This document shows positions 1 to 8,778 of a stretch of DNA of 57,617 nucleotides, piece by piece. The stretch is taken from the NCBI GenBank assembly GCA_051650305.1, contig JBOFIT010000027.1, forward strand, positions 1 through 57,617. The letters run 5' to 3'. The notes under the pieces were generated by a model. That model made no database searches. It had not been told where the DNA came from and was given only the letters and a program-made list of their open reading frames with translations. The stretch is from JBOFDK01 sp051650305 (lineage in GTDB: Bacteria; Bacillota; Clostridia; Lachnospirales; Cellulosilyticaceae). A program made the position numbers and the translations under genes. Numbering within the stretch: position 1 is the stretch's first letter; every line of letters begins with the position of its first letter.

Positions 1-865
1 TGGCATCCATCACATGGAGAATAATATCTGCATACTTTGCTTCTTCAAGTGTGGAATAAAAGGCTTTAATCAAATGATGAGGCAGTTTACGGATAAAGCC
101 TACTGTATCTGTCACCATGATTTCTGTACCACTTGGTAAGGTCACCGCGCGGGTAGTCGGATCAAGTGTGGCAAAAAGCTGATCTTGAGCATAAATATCA
201 CTACCACTTAATGCATTGAGTAAAGTAGACTTACCAGCATTGGTATACCCAACAATGGCAACCACTGGTGAGCTATTTTTCTGGCGACGTGTACGCAGTA
301 AATGGCGATGCTTTTCGACTTCTTTAATCTCGCTTTCTAACTGCTCCATACGTGCACGAATATGACGTTTATCAAGTTCTAGTTTCTTTTCACCTGGTCC
401 ACGGCTACCAATCCCACCTTGACGTGAAAGCATCACCCCAAAGCCTGTAAGACGTGAATTTTGATAGCGTAATTGTGCGATCTCTACTTGTAGCTTACCT
501 TCCCTTGACCTTGCACGTTGTGCGAAAATATCAAGGATTACCATGGTACGGTCCATAACCTTCGTATTTAATGCTTCCGTTAAGTTACGCATCTGCACAG
601 GTGATAACTCATCATCACATACAACGCCTGTTGCACCATAAGCTTCTATGGCAAGACGTAATTCCTCTACTTTTCCTGTCCCTATGTAGTAGCCAGGATT
701 AATGCTGTCCACACGTTGTAAAAACTTATTTATTGTAAGCGCACCTGCTGTTTTTACTAATTCTTCTAATTCCTCAAGGCTTTCTAAAGCCTCTTCTTCG
801 TTATCTCTCTTTTTTTGTGCGGCAAATAAGATAAAGCGCTCTTCTTGCTTGTTTAATTCTTCCAT
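1..865 (-). CDS. hflX: GTPase HflX, N-terminal two thirds (cut by window edge)
   Basis: Ribosome-associated GTPase that splits or rescues stalled 70S ribosomes. About 288 residues are visible; the family is usually 400-430, so the C-terminus lies off the left edge. The start at 865 has the ribosome binding site GAGGAAGG. The N-terminal HflX domain holds the glycine-rich motif SRQGGIGSRGPGE that precedes a basic, coiled segment. The G domain begins with GYTNAGKST (G1, about residue 205) and DTVGF (G3, about residue 255). Because the frame has no stop inside the window it is easily missed in a closed-ORF search. Identification is firm from the motif order. Confidence 0.93.
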   Translation of the reverse strand, partial: MEELNKQEERFILFAAQKKRDNEEEALESLEELEELVKTAGALTINKFLQRVDSINPGYYIGTGKVEELRLAIEAYGATGVVCDDELSPVQMRNLTEALNTKVMDRTMVILDIFAQRARSREGKLQVEIAQLRYQNSRLTGFGVMLSRQGGIGSRGPGEKKLELDKRHIRARMEQLESEIKEVEKHRHLLRTRRQKNSSPVVAIVGYTNAGKSTLLNALSGSDIYAQDQLFATLDPTTRAVTLPSGTEIMVTDTVGFIRKLPHHLIKAFYSTLEEAKYADIILHVMDA

Positions 866-909
866 AGTATTCCTTCCTCATTTTGTCTTATGACAGTGTT
901 CATTACTAT

Positions 910-938
910 ATTATACCAAAAACCTACATTCTAGTCAT
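910..938 (-). promoter_or_regulatory. hflX promoter, extended -10
   Basis: Reading the minus strand: ATGACT at 938-933, a 17-base spacer, then TATAAT at 915-910 preceded by TGG, an extended -10. It lies about 45 bases before the hflX start. Seen by eye only. Confidence 0.55.
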
Positions 939-952
939 GAATTTCTGCTTTT

Positions 953-987
953 AAAAAAAGAGTTTCCCCAGAAAAGGAGAAACTCTT
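953..987 (-). terminator. Terminator after glnN
   Basis: Inverted repeat AAGAGTTTC (958-966) / GAAACTCTT (979-987), followed on the minus strand by a run of seven T. It lies just beyond the glnN stop and separates glnN from hflX. Confidence 0.85.
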
Positions 988-992
988 AGTAC

Positions 993-3098
993 TTATACTC
1001 TAAAAAGAAGTTCGCTATAAGTTGGAATTGGCCAAATTTTTTCATCCACAATCGTTTCTAGGATATCTGCTGTATGACGTAGTTTTTCCATTGCTGGAAT
1101 CACTGTATCTTTAAATGCTGTGGCTTTTTGAAGGCCTTCTTGGATGGCTACAGCTTGCTCTAGCGCTGATTCAAGGGCATCACAATCATACTTTAAGTTA
1201 TTGACATTTTGAGTTAATTCATCTAAAAGTTCTGATTGTGCATCTACTTTAAAGCGTCCAAGGGCATTGAGTACACTTACATTTTGTGCAACTTGAGTTG
1301 TATAGTTAATAACTGCAGGCATAATCTGTGTTTTTACCATACTAAGCATTGTCTTTGCTTCAATATTAATGGTCTTATAGTACTCTTCAATCATAATCTC
1401 ATAGCGTGCACGAAGTTCTGTCTCATTGTACACTTTCATTTTTCCGAAAAGTTCGATCGCCTTATCAGAAATCAGTGATGGAATAACATCTACTGTTGAT
1501 GGGAAGTTTGGTAATTCTCTACGTGCTGCTTCTTCTACCCACTCTTCTGAATACCCATTACCATTGAAAAGGATACGTCCATGGTCACGTAATGCACGAC
1601 GTACAATTTGTCTTACCGCTTTTTCAGTGTTTTCTGCACCTTCAAGTACAGCTGCAAATTCATTCAGTGCATCTGCCACCACTGTATTAATCACAACGTT
1701 AGCTTCTGATACACACCCTGAAGAAGGGAACATTCTGAACTCAAATTTATTGCCTGTAAAGGCAAATGGTGATGTACGGTTACGGTCTGTCACTTCTTTT
1801 TTAAGTTTTGGTAAGGTAGCTACGCCCATTTCCATCATTTCTTTCGCCATATCACCTGTTTCATCACCTTGTCCGATATGGTATAAAAGGTCTGTAAGAT
1901 GATCGCCTAAGAAAATAGATATAATCGCTGGAGGTGCTTCATTTGCTCCTAAACGATGGTCATTACCTGCTGTTGCTGCTGATAAACGAATGAGGTCAGC
2001 ATGTGTGTCGATGGCTTTCATGACTGCTGCTACAAACACCAAGAATGTGAAATTATCTTGTGGATGCTTGCCAGGTGAAAAGATATTTTTTCCTGTATCT
2101 GTCACAAGTGACCAGTTGTCATGCTTTCCTGAACCATTTACCCCACGGAATGGCTTTTCATGAAGAAGACATGCAAGATCATGGCGGTTCGCTACTTTTT
2201 GTAAAACTTCCATGACTAATTGGTTTTGGTCTGAAGCCACGTTGGCTGTTGCAAAGATAGGTGCAAGTTCGTGTTGTGCTGGTGCTACCTCATTATGTTT
2301 TGTCTTAGATGGTACACCTAACTTCCAAAGTTCAATATCAATTTCACGCATGAACTTACCAATCTTTTCTTTGATGCTTCCATAGTAATGGTCTTCCATT
2401 TCTTGACCTTTAGGTGGCATCGCACCAAACAGTGTACGTCCTGTGAAGATAAGGTCTTTACGTAATTGGTATTGTCTCTTATCCACAAGGAAGTACTCTT
2501 GCTCTGCACCAATAGTTGTGATGACTTTTTGCACCGCTGTATCACCTAAAGCACGTAACACACGTAGTGATGCTTCTTCGATGACTTCCATCGAACGTAA
2601 AAGTGGGGTCTTTTTATCTAAGGCTTCCCCTGAGTGTGAGTAAAATGCTGTTGGAATACAAAGTGCCACACCACTAATGTCTTCCTTTAAGAATGCTGGC
2701 GATGTACAATCCCATACTGTATACCCTCTCGCTTCGAAGGTTTGTCTAAGTCCGCCTGATGGGAATGATGAACCATCTGCCTCTCCTTTGATCAGCTCTT
2801 TACCTGAAAATTCCATAATCACACGACCATCTGATGTTGGTGATAAGAAAGAATCATGCTTTTCTGCTGTACGTCCATTCATTGGTTGGAACCAATGGGT
2901 AAAATGAGTCGCTCCATGTTCAATCGCCCAATCTTTCATGGCATTGGCTACAACTTCTGCTACAGTCGGGTCTAATGCTAAACCTTCATCAATTGTTTTA
3001 TGTAACTGCTTATAGGTAGCTTTTGGTAAGCGCTCACGCATTACCTTATCGTCAAATACATTTTTACCGAATAACTCTGATAGTTTTATTACTTCCAT
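993..3098 (-). CDS. glnN: Type III glutamine synthetase (GlnN)
   Basis: Cytosolic enzyme that joins ammonia to glutamate using ATP. The length of 701 residues and layout are those of GSIII, much longer than the 440-470 residue GlnA type. Visible catalytic-core motifs are NEVAPAQHELAP (about 265-276), FRGVNGSGKHDNWSL (about 314-328) and NDHRLGANEAPP (about 378-389), with SSGCVSEANVVINT further on. The last third is the GSIII-specific helical extension. The start at 3098 has the ribosome binding site GGAGGG. The gene is monocistronic between its own promoter (3205-3234) and terminator (953-987), with a hairpin inside the leader that may control it. No glnR or PII gene is nearby. Confidence 0.95.
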   Translation of the reverse strand: MEVIKLSELFGKNVFDDKVMRERLPKATYKQLHKTIDEGLALDPTVAEVVANAMKDWAIEHGATHFTHWFQPMNGRTAEKHDSFLSPTSDGRVIMEFSGKELIKGEADGSSFPSGGLRQTFEARGYTVWDCTSPAFLKEDISGVALCIPTAFYSHSGEALDKKTPLLRSMEVIEEASLRVLRALGDTAVQKVITTIGAEQEYFLVDKRQYQLRKDLIFTGRTLFGAMPPKGQEMEDHYYGSIKEKIGKFMREIDIELWKLGVPSKTKHNEVAPAQHELAPIFATANVASDQNQLVMEVLQKVANRHDLACLLHEKPFRGVNGSGKHDNWSLVTDTGKNIFSPGKHPQDNFTFLVFVAAVMKAIDTHADLIRLSAATAGNDHRLGANEAPPAIISIFLGDHLTDLLYHIGQGDETGDMAKEMMEMGVATLPKLKKEVTDRNRTSPFAFTGNKFEFRMFPSSGCVSEANVVINTVVADALNEFAAVLEGAENTEKAVRQIVRRALRDHGRILFNGNGYSEEWVEEAARRELPNFPSTVDVIPSLISDKAIELFGKMKVYNETELRARYEIMIEEYYKTINIEAKTMLSMVKTQIMPAVINYTTQVAQNVSVLNALGRFKVDAQSELLDELTQNVNNLKYDCDALESALEQAVAIQEGLQKATAFKDTVIPAMEKLRHTADILETIVDEKIWPIPTYSELLFRV

Positions 3099-3145
3099 AA
3101 GTGGTACCCTCCGTCATTTTACATTATTTTCCATTGTCAGTTTAT

Positions 3146-3182
3146 CTAAAAAGGCGTTCCCTTTTGGGAGAACGCCTTTTTT
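3146..3182 (-). terminator. Hairpin with T-run: yunB terminator or glnN leader attenuator
   Basis: Stem AAGGCGTTC (3151-3159) / GAACGCCTT (3170-3178), extended by CCC/GGG pairs near the loop, with T runs on both strands. On the minus strand it ends yunB transcripts but also lies about 16-50 bases downstream of the predicted glnN transcription start, so it would be in the glnN leader. Confidence 0.75.
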
Positions 3183-3204
3183 ACCTACCAATCTTTACCT
3201 CATT

Positions 3205-3234
3205 AATATAGCATGCGACAAAGCTTATTGACAA
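3205..3234 (-). promoter_or_regulatory. glnN promoter, sigma-A type
   Basis: Minus strand TTGTCA (3234-3229), an 18-base spacer and TATATT (3210-3205); each hexamer is 5/6. The predicted start is near 3198, giving a leader of about 100 bases before the glnN ATG. Confidence 0.65.
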
Positions 3235-3289
3235 CTCTAAAAAATAGATTAAATTTAAAATCAAACTTACAGGTCCCTTGTGCAATGTG

Positions 3290-4072
3290 CTACGGATTGA
3301 CCATCGCACCGCCGAGATCACCTAGTTCTTCTTCCACATCTCCTGGTGCTACATCCAGTACATTGTCCGGCAAGACATTCACATAACTTGGCGGAACTTT
3401 CCCTGAAATCATTTTATCGATCAACACAACTCGTCTATTCACCACGATTTGATCTGAAAACAAAGGGACGACTACTTGGATCGTTGCTTGTATATCTAGC
3501 CATACCGTATGATTCACCTGATTAATCCCTGTGGCACGAATGTTATTATCATAATCAATCTTAACCGTCCCCACAGGCAAGACTTTCACTTCTATGTCCG
3601 GCCCTAAATTGGCAAAGATATGGCTTCCCGTTAAGTTACCCAATGGAATCTTAAAGGCTACCTCTCCTAAATTTTCTAAAGCTGTATTAGCCTTGTCTAC
3701 CATATCTGCACACAAAGTATTGATAAGAATGGCATTCACATTCCATGATACCAATTCCCCTTGATCATTGTAATCATAACTAAGCATATCTTGCTCGGTG
3801 GCCTGGATCTCTTTCAGTGATTGGCTTACAGCCTCATTAATCGCCTTAGTCGCTGCCGTAGTGCCCTGAAGTTTTGCCATTGCCATAACCGTTGGCATCA
3901 CTTCTCGGTCTAATTGGATATAAATAAGGGAAAAGATGGCAATAATAATAAGCATGGCAAAAACGCCTTGCACTTTATGATAATGTAATCGCCTCGTATA
4001 CTGCATTTTAGGTTTTGGTGTGGGGCGATAGCGGTATTTATAGCGTCTAAACAAAAAGCCTCCCTTGAACAT
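3290..4072 (-). CDS. yunB: Sporulation protein YunB
   Basis: Family of spore-formation proteins made in the mother cell under SigE in Bacillus; biochemical role unknown. The frame is open back to 4135, but ATG at 4072 follows the strong site AAGGAGG, giving 260 residues. The protein has a basic N-terminus, one membrane segment at about residues 38-56 (FAMLIIIAIFSLIYI) and a long extracytoplasmic domain with the family's TGINQVNHTVWLDI stretch. It follows a 106-residue orphan gene on the same strand by 66 bases. A SigE-like promoter can be read in the gap. Confident of family, not of function. Confidence 0.88.
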   Translation of the reverse strand: MFKGGFLFRRYKYRYRPTPKPKMQYTRRLHYHKVQGVFAMLIIIAIFSLIYIQLDREVMPTVMAMAKLQGTTAATKAINEAVSQSLKEIQATEQDMLSYDYNDQGELVSWNVNAILINTLCADMVDKANTALENLGEVAFKIPLGNLTGSHIFANLGPDIEVKVLPVGTVKIDYDNNIRATGINQVNHTVWLDIQATIQVVVPLFSDQIVVNRRVVLIDKMISGKVPPSYVNVLPDNVLDVAPGDVEEELGDLGGAMVNP

Positions 4073-4102
4073 ATAAGTCCTCCTTCGCAAACCTCTTAAA
4101 CT

Positions 4103-4132
4103 ACTATATTCAGGAAGGGCTTGTACACATGA
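4103..4132 (-). promoter_or_regulatory. Possible SigE promoter for yunB
   Basis: Minus strand TCATGTG (4132-4126), 15 bases, AATATAGT (4110-4103). This resembles the SigE pattern KMATAWW - 14 - CATACANT with two or three mismatches. yunB is a SigE gene in Bacillus, which makes the match plausible but not proven. Confidence 0.3.
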
Positions 4133-4138
4133 CAAGCT

Positions 4139-4459
4139 TTAAAGTCTATTTGCCACTTTTTTATAAATTAAATCTTCATAGAAGGCATATGCCTGTTTAT
4201 AACTTGGAAAATCAAAGAAGTATTTACCTTCTTTTAAATGAAGTAAGACCCGAATACGCCACCATTTTGTTTGGATACGTACTTTTTCAAAATGACGATA
4301 ATCAATATTTTCAGTACTATTTTTTTGTTTGATACGTAAAAGGTTATCAGTTAATAAAATCTTTGACTTGCGATGATTTATCTTACATTTATAATGATGG
4401 TGTAAACTTGGTTTACGGTTGTATTTTTCTTTTAGTGTTTCGAACCATTTTTTAAACAT
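4139..4459 (-). CDS. Hypothetical protein, 106 residues
   Basis: I do not recognise this gene. The start at 4459 has the ribosome binding site AAAGGAG at good spacing. The product is strongly basic, with clusters such as HHHYKCKINHRK and RIQTKWWRIRVLL, and has no signal peptide or membrane segment. The centre (about residues 35-85) alternates hydrophobic and polar residues as in a small beta-rich fold and is rich in aromatics (WW, YFFDFPSY); a PH-like fold is conceivable but unsupported. It lies upstream of yunB on the same strand and is divergent from ponA, so a sporulation link is possible by position only. Confidence 0.65.
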   Translation of the reverse strand: MFKKWFETLKEKYNRKPSLHHHYKCKINHRKSKILLTDNLLRIKQKNSTENIDYRHFEKVRIQTKWWRIRVLLHLKEGKYFFDFPSYKQAYAFYEDLIYKKVANRL

Positions 4460-4541
4460 ATACTCGCTCCTTTGTCGACACTTCTTTCATTATTATAATA
4501 AGCAAAAAACCTTTTATATATGCAAAATAGTATATCTTTGA

Positions 4542-4547
4542 TATAAT
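4542..4547 (+). promoter_or_regulatory. Possible ponA -10 element
   Basis: A perfect TATAAT, but the -35 at 17 bases (TATGCA, 4519-4524) is poor. The start would fall right at the ribosome binding site (AGGAGG, 4556-4561), leaving a very short leader. Tentative. Confidence 0.35.
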
Positions 4548-4570
4548 ACACAATGAGGAGGATGAAGCCT

Positions 4571-7246
4571 ATGAATTATTCAAAGGATTCGCGAAAAAAA
4601 GCAAACGAATCAACTGACGCAACACAAACTAAAAAGAAAAAGTCAAAAAAGAAAGCAAAAGTTTCTATATTACGTGTTTTTCTTATTTTAATGATTATTA
4701 GTATTTTTGCAGTAGCAGGGGCAGGCCTTGGCATCTTTTTAGGCATTATCAAAAGTGCTCCAGATATTACAACCCTTGAATTAAAGCCGACTACTGACTT
4801 TACGTCTTTTATCTATGATCAAAATGGTCAAGAAATCGACCGTTTATCTGGTGGTGAAAACCGTATTTACGTTACATTAGATGAGATTCCCAAGCATTTC
4901 CAAGAAGCTGTCATCGCCATTGAAGATGAACGTTTTATGGAGCATCATGGGATTGATATCCGCGGTATCTTCCGTGCTTTAATGGCCAACTTAAAAAGTG
5001 GTAAATTTGATCAAGGTGCAAGTACTATTACACAGCAGCTCATTAAAAACAACGTCTTAACACCTGATAAGACAATCACTCGTAAAGTACAAGAACAATA
5101 CTTAGCACTTCAATTTGAGAAAGTCTACTCTAAGGAACTTATTCTTGAGTATTATCTCAATACCATCCATCTAGGTGATGGTGAATACGGTGTACAAGCT
5201 GCAGCAAACTACTACTTCAATAAAGATGCTTCTGAGCTTACTTTAGCTGAAAGTGCAGTACTTGCTTCGATTCCAAAAGCTACCACCACATTCAATCCAA
5301 AACGTAATCCAGAGACTAACTGGGAACGTGCTCAGGTAGTGCTTAATCAGATGGAAAAGCTTAACTTCATTACTGCTGAAGAAAAAGCTTTGGCCTTAGC
5401 TGAAAACCCTTATGAAAACATTGCTGAGATTCATCAAAATCTCGATACAGACTCAAAACATAGCTACTTTGTCGATGCTGTAACCGAGCAAGTAATTAAA
5501 GACTTACAAACCGAACTTGGTCTTACAAAAGTCCAAGCAAACAATATGATTTATAGTGGCGGTCTTCAAATCTATACCACTCTCGACCAAGAAATCCAAA
5601 AGATTGTGGATACACACATGGCAAATCCAGATCTTTTCCCTACCCACGTCGAATACGTCATTGAATACGCTGCAAGTATTCGTAAAGCAGATGGAACAGA
5701 AGTTCATCGTGGTGGCGGTAAAACAGTCCTAAAATCTGATAATGAAGAAGAACTTCAGAAATTCAAAGATGCTCAACTTAAAGAATGGGGCTTTGTGGAA
5801 GGTGATACTGCTTTTAATGAAGTCATCCATGTCATACCACAAACCCAAGCAGCTTTTATTATTAGTGATCAATATACAGGGCATATCAAAGCACTTTCTG
5901 GTGGTCGTGGTGAAAAATTCACAGACCGTGCATTCAACCGTGCAACCCAAGCCATGCGCCAACCAGGCTCTACTTTTAAGGTTTTAGCATCTTATGCTGC
6001 TGCCTTAGATACAGGTGTTTTATCTCCTGGTTCAGTCATTGTGGATGAACCTTATACCGTTGATAAGTATACACCTAAGAACTGGTACTCTGGTTATCGT
6101 GGGCCTTCTACTGTACGCCAAGGGATTTATGATTCCATGAATATCGTGGCAGTAAAAGCCCTTGAACAGGTAGGTTTAAACACTGCTTATGACTATCTCT
6201 TAAACTTTGGTTTTACAACCCTTACAGAGACAGGCGATAAGTATTATCCACTTACTTTAGGTGGGCTTTCTAAAGGGGTTACACCTCTAGAACTTAATGC
6301 TGCTTATGCAACCATTGCAAACTTAGGAACTTATGTGGAACCTATCCTCTATACCAAAGTTATGGATATGGATGGTAATGTGCTTCTTGATAATTCAGTA
6401 CCGGAGACACGTACTGTCATCAAGGAATCTACAGCTTCTATGCTTACTGATATGATGGAAGATACGATCCAACGTGGTACAGCTGGTACTGTTAAGAGCA
6501 CTTTCTACAATGCAACGAAAATGCCTATAGCTGGTAAGACGGGTACAACAAGTGATAACAAAGACTTCTTATTTGCGGGTTACACCCCTTACTACACTGC
6601 TACTGTTTGGATGGGTTATGATACACCTCAGCCATTCAACATCGGCAAACCTCAGCGTCACCAACTACTCTGGGGAACCATTATGAAAGATGTTCATGAA
6701 GCAAAAGAAATCAAGCCATTCGAAAAAGTAACGACTGGTTATACCAAGACAACGATTTGTGCGGATTCTGGTAAGCTTCCTACAGACCTTTGTCGACTTG
6801 ATCCAAATCATGTGATTGTGAGTGATTACTTCAACAAGAACCATACACCAAATGATTATTGTGATGTCCATGCTGAAGTAAAAGTTTGTACTGTATCTGG
6901 CAAAATTGCTACTGAGTTCTGCCCACCTGAGTCAGTACAATCTCAAGTAAGTACACGTCCTTCTAGTGGGGACTCAGCTGTTGATGCATCTGACTTATGC
7001 GATGTGCATACAGCTACACCACTTCCACCTGAAGGTGGTGGCATCGGTTGGCCAGAATGGCCTGACTGGATGTTACCAGGTGGTAATCAAGGTGGCAACA
7101 ACTCAAATGGTGATACAGGTATAACGACACCTACACCAGAAACACCTGTCGTACCTGAAACACCAGATGAAATTGCGCCACCTACGCCAGTACCACCTAC
7201 ACCATCACCTGATGAAGATAACGGCTTTTATATTCCACAAGGCTAA
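4571..7246 (+). CDS. ponA: Class A penicillin-binding protein (PBP1A type)
   Basis: Bifunctional peptidoglycan glycosyltransferase and transpeptidase on the outer face of the membrane. The frame opens at 4553, but AGGAGG at 4556-4561 places the start at 4571 (891 residues). In that numbering there is a Lys-rich cytoplasmic tail, a membrane segment at about 33-58, a GT51 domain with EDERF (about 118-122) and STITQQL (about 151-157), and a transpeptidase with STFK (Ser about 467), SMN (about 522) and KTGT (about 656). After this come two short motifs of the form C-x-x-SGK-x-x-T-x-x-C, more cysteines, and a Pro/Thr/Gly-rich tail. It stands alone and ends at a bidirectional terminator. Confidence 0.93.
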   Translation: MNYSKDSRKKANESTDATQTKKKKSKKKAKVSILRVFLILMIISIFAVAGAGLGIFLGIIKSAPDITTLELKPTTDFTSFIYDQNGQEIDRLSGGENRIYVTLDEIPKHFQEAVIAIEDERFMEHHGIDIRGIFRALMANLKSGKFDQGASTITQQLIKNNVLTPDKTITRKVQEQYLALQFEKVYSKELILEYYLNTIHLGDGEYGVQAAANYYFNKDASELTLAESAVLASIPKATTTFNPKRNPETNWERAQVVLNQMEKLNFITAEEKALALAENPYENIAEIHQNLDTDSKHSYFVDAVTEQVIKDLQTELGLTKVQANNMIYSGGLQIYTTLDQEIQKIVDTHMANPDLFPTHVEYVIEYAASIRKADGTEVHRGGGKTVLKSDNEEELQKFKDAQLKEWGFVEGDTAFNEVIHVIPQTQAAFIISDQYTGHIKALSGGRGEKFTDRAFNRATQAMRQPGSTFKVLASYAAALDTGVLSPGSVIVDEPYTVDKYTPKNWYSGYRGPSTVRQGIYDSMNIVAVKALEQVGLNTAYDYLLNFGFTTLTETGDKYYPLTLGGLSKGVTPLELNAAYATIANLGTYVEPILYTKVMDMDGNVLLDNSVPETRTVIKESTASMLTDMMEDTIQRGTAGTVKSTFYNATKMPIAGKTGTTSDNKDFLFAGYTPYYTATVWMGYDTPQPFNIGKPQRHQLLWGTIMKDVHEAKEIKPFEKVTTGYTKTTICADSGKLPTDLCRLDPNHVIVSDYFNKNHTPNDYCDVHAEVKVCTVSGKIATEFCPPESVQSQVSTRPSSGDSAVDASDLCDVHTATPLPPEGGGIGWPEWPDWMLPGGNQGGNNSNGDTGITTPTPETPVVPETPDEIAPPTPVPPTPSPDEDNGFYIPQG

Positions 7247-7247
7247 T

Positions 7248-7294
7248 AAAAAGAACCATCTACTGCGGCTTCCGCTAGTAGATGGTTCTTTTTT
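7248..7294. terminator. Bidirectional terminator between ponA and livF
   Basis: Fifteen-base arms AAAGAACCATCTACT (7250-7264) and AGTAGATGGTTCTTT (7276-7290), with T runs on both strands. It ends ponA from the left and the liv operon from the right. Confidence 0.92.
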
Positions 7295-7299
7295 ATGTG

Positions 7300-8004
7300 T
7301 TAAGCTCCAAGATAAGCTTTCTTTACTTCTTCATTATTAAGGAGTTCTTTTCCTGCACCTTCTAGTACGACTTTTCCTGTTTCTAATACATAGGCACGAT
7401 TGGCAATCTGGAGTGCTTGATTGGCGTTTTGCTCAACTAAAAGTACCGTCGTTCCCGCTGCATTGATCTCACGTATGATACTAAAAATTTCTTGTACAAG
7501 GATGGGTGCAAGCCCCATAGATGGTTCATCCATAAGGACGATTTCTGGTCTTGACATAAGCGCTCTGGCGATGGCAAGCATTTGCTGTTCGCCACCACTC
7601 ATCGTCCCTGCTAATTGTCTACGTCTTTCTTTAAGTCGCGGAAAACGCTCATACATTTTCTCGATATCTTCTTGTATTTGCTTTTTGTTATTTACAATAT
7701 AGGCACCTAATTGTAAGTTCTCTTCCACACTCATCTTAGCAAATACACGACGCCCTTCAGGAACGTGTGCCATCTTACGCTGAAGAATGGTATGTGCTTC
7801 ACACTTGGTAATGTCCTCATCATTAAGTCGTATACTTCCAGTCTTTGGTTTGACAAGACCTGAGACTGTATTCAGAATAGACGTCTTCCCTGCTCCATTG
7901 GCACCTATTAAAGTAACGATCTCTCCTTTTGCCACTTCAAAGTTGATATCTGAAAGTGCATGGATATTGTCATAATACACATTTAAGTTTTCTACTTTTA
8001 ACAT
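7300..8004 (-). CDS. livF: Branched-chain amino acid ABC transporter, ATPase LivF
   Basis: One of the two cytoplasmic ATPases of a Leu/Ile/Val (HAAT family) importer. Walker A is GANGAGKT (residues 34-41), followed by the signature MSGGEQQ and Walker B IVLMDEP, then the LivF-like ending YVLETGKVVLEGAG. ATG at 8004 is preferred to GTG at 8013 because AGAGGTG sits 5 bases before it; this gives 234 residues. It is the last gene of livK-livH-livM-livG-livF, 11 bases after livG, with the terminator just beyond. Confidence 0.93.
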   Translation of the reverse strand: MLKVENLNVYYDNIHALSDINFEVAKGEIVTLIGANGAGKTSILNTVSGLVKPKTGSIRLNDEDITKCEAHTILQRKMAHVPEGRRVFAKMSVEENLQLGAYIVNNKKQIQEDIEKMYERFPRLKERRRQLAGTMSGGEQQMLAIARALMSRPEIVLMDEPSMGLAPILVQEIFSIIREINAAGTTVLLVEQNANQALQIANRAYVLETGKVVLEGAGKELLNNEEVKKAYLGA

Positions 8005-8015
8005 CAAATTCACCT

Positions 8016-8777
8016 CTATTCATTCCCAAGATAAGCGTTGATAACTTTTTCATTATTTTGTATTTCTGCTGGTGTACCTTCTGCAATGACCACCCCATAA
8101 TCAATAACCACAAGTCTTTCACATATAGCCATAACTAAGTTCATATCATGCTCAATGAGTAAAATAGCAATCCCAAACTTATCACGGATAAGCTTGATGG
8201 TATGCATCAGTTCTTTTGTCTCATTAGGATTCATCCCTGCAGCTGGCTCATCGAGTAGTAGGAGTTTTGGCTTACCTGCTAAAGCACGCGCAATCTCTAA
8301 TTTTCTTTGTTTACCATAAGGAAGATTCTTACTTAATTCATGAGCCGCATCCTGAAGTTCAAAAATCTCTAATAACTTCATCGCTTCTTCTTCTAACCAT
8401 GCTTCTTGCTTTTTGTAGCTTGGTAAGCCTAAGATACCTGCTACGCTAGTGTAAGAAAGACGATTGTTAAAGGCTACTTTAACATTGTCTAGTACGGTCA
8501 TTTCTTTAAAAAGTCGAATATTTTGAAACGTACGTGTAATGCCGCCTTTAACAATTTGATAGGTTTTTAAACGGTCGATACGTTTGTCTTCAAAACTAAT
8601 ACTGCCTTCGGTTGGTGTATAGACACCTGTTAAAAGGTTAAACACTGTGGTCTTTCCTGCTCCATTTGGGCCAATAAGTCCTACAAGTTCGCCTTCTTCT
8701 ATATGCATCGTGAGTTCAGATACAGGTTTTATCCCTCCAAAGCTGACACTTATGCGACATACATCTAATAAAGCCAT
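8016..8777 (-). CDS. livG: Branched-chain amino acid ABC transporter, ATPase LivG
   Basis: Second ATPase of the importer, pairing with LivF beneath LivH and LivM. Walker A is GPNGAGKTT (36-44). The signature region reads LPYGKQRKLEIARAL, as usual in LivG where the canonical LSGGQ is altered, and Walker B with the D-loop reads LLLLDEPAAGMNP. The H-loop is LLIEHDMNLV. The 253 residues are typical. The start at 8777 has AAAGGAGGG, and the gene begins one base after the livM stop, so the two are probably translated together. Confidence 0.94.
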   Translation of the reverse strand: MALLDVCRISVSFGGIKPVSELTMHIEEGELVGLIGPNGAGKTTVFNLLTGVYTPTEGSISFEDKRIDRLKTYQIVKGGITRTFQNIRLFKEMTVLDNVKVAFNNRLSYTSVAGILGLPSYKKQEAWLEEEAMKLLEIFELQDAAHELSKNLPYGKQRKLEIARALAGKPKLLLLDEPAAGMNPNETKELMHTIKLIRDKFGIAILLIEHDMNLVMAICERLVVIDYGVVIAEGTPAEIQNNEKVINAYLGNE

Positions 8778-8778
8778 T

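Noticed and set aside
1236..1902. Plus-strand frames of 80 and 158 codons inside glnN
   Set aside because: They lie wholly within a clear, full-length glutamine synthetase and have no start signals.
4129..4332. 67-codon plus-strand frame opposite the 106-residue orphan
   Set aside because: No ribosome binding site, and the opposite strand has a well-placed start and better codon pattern.
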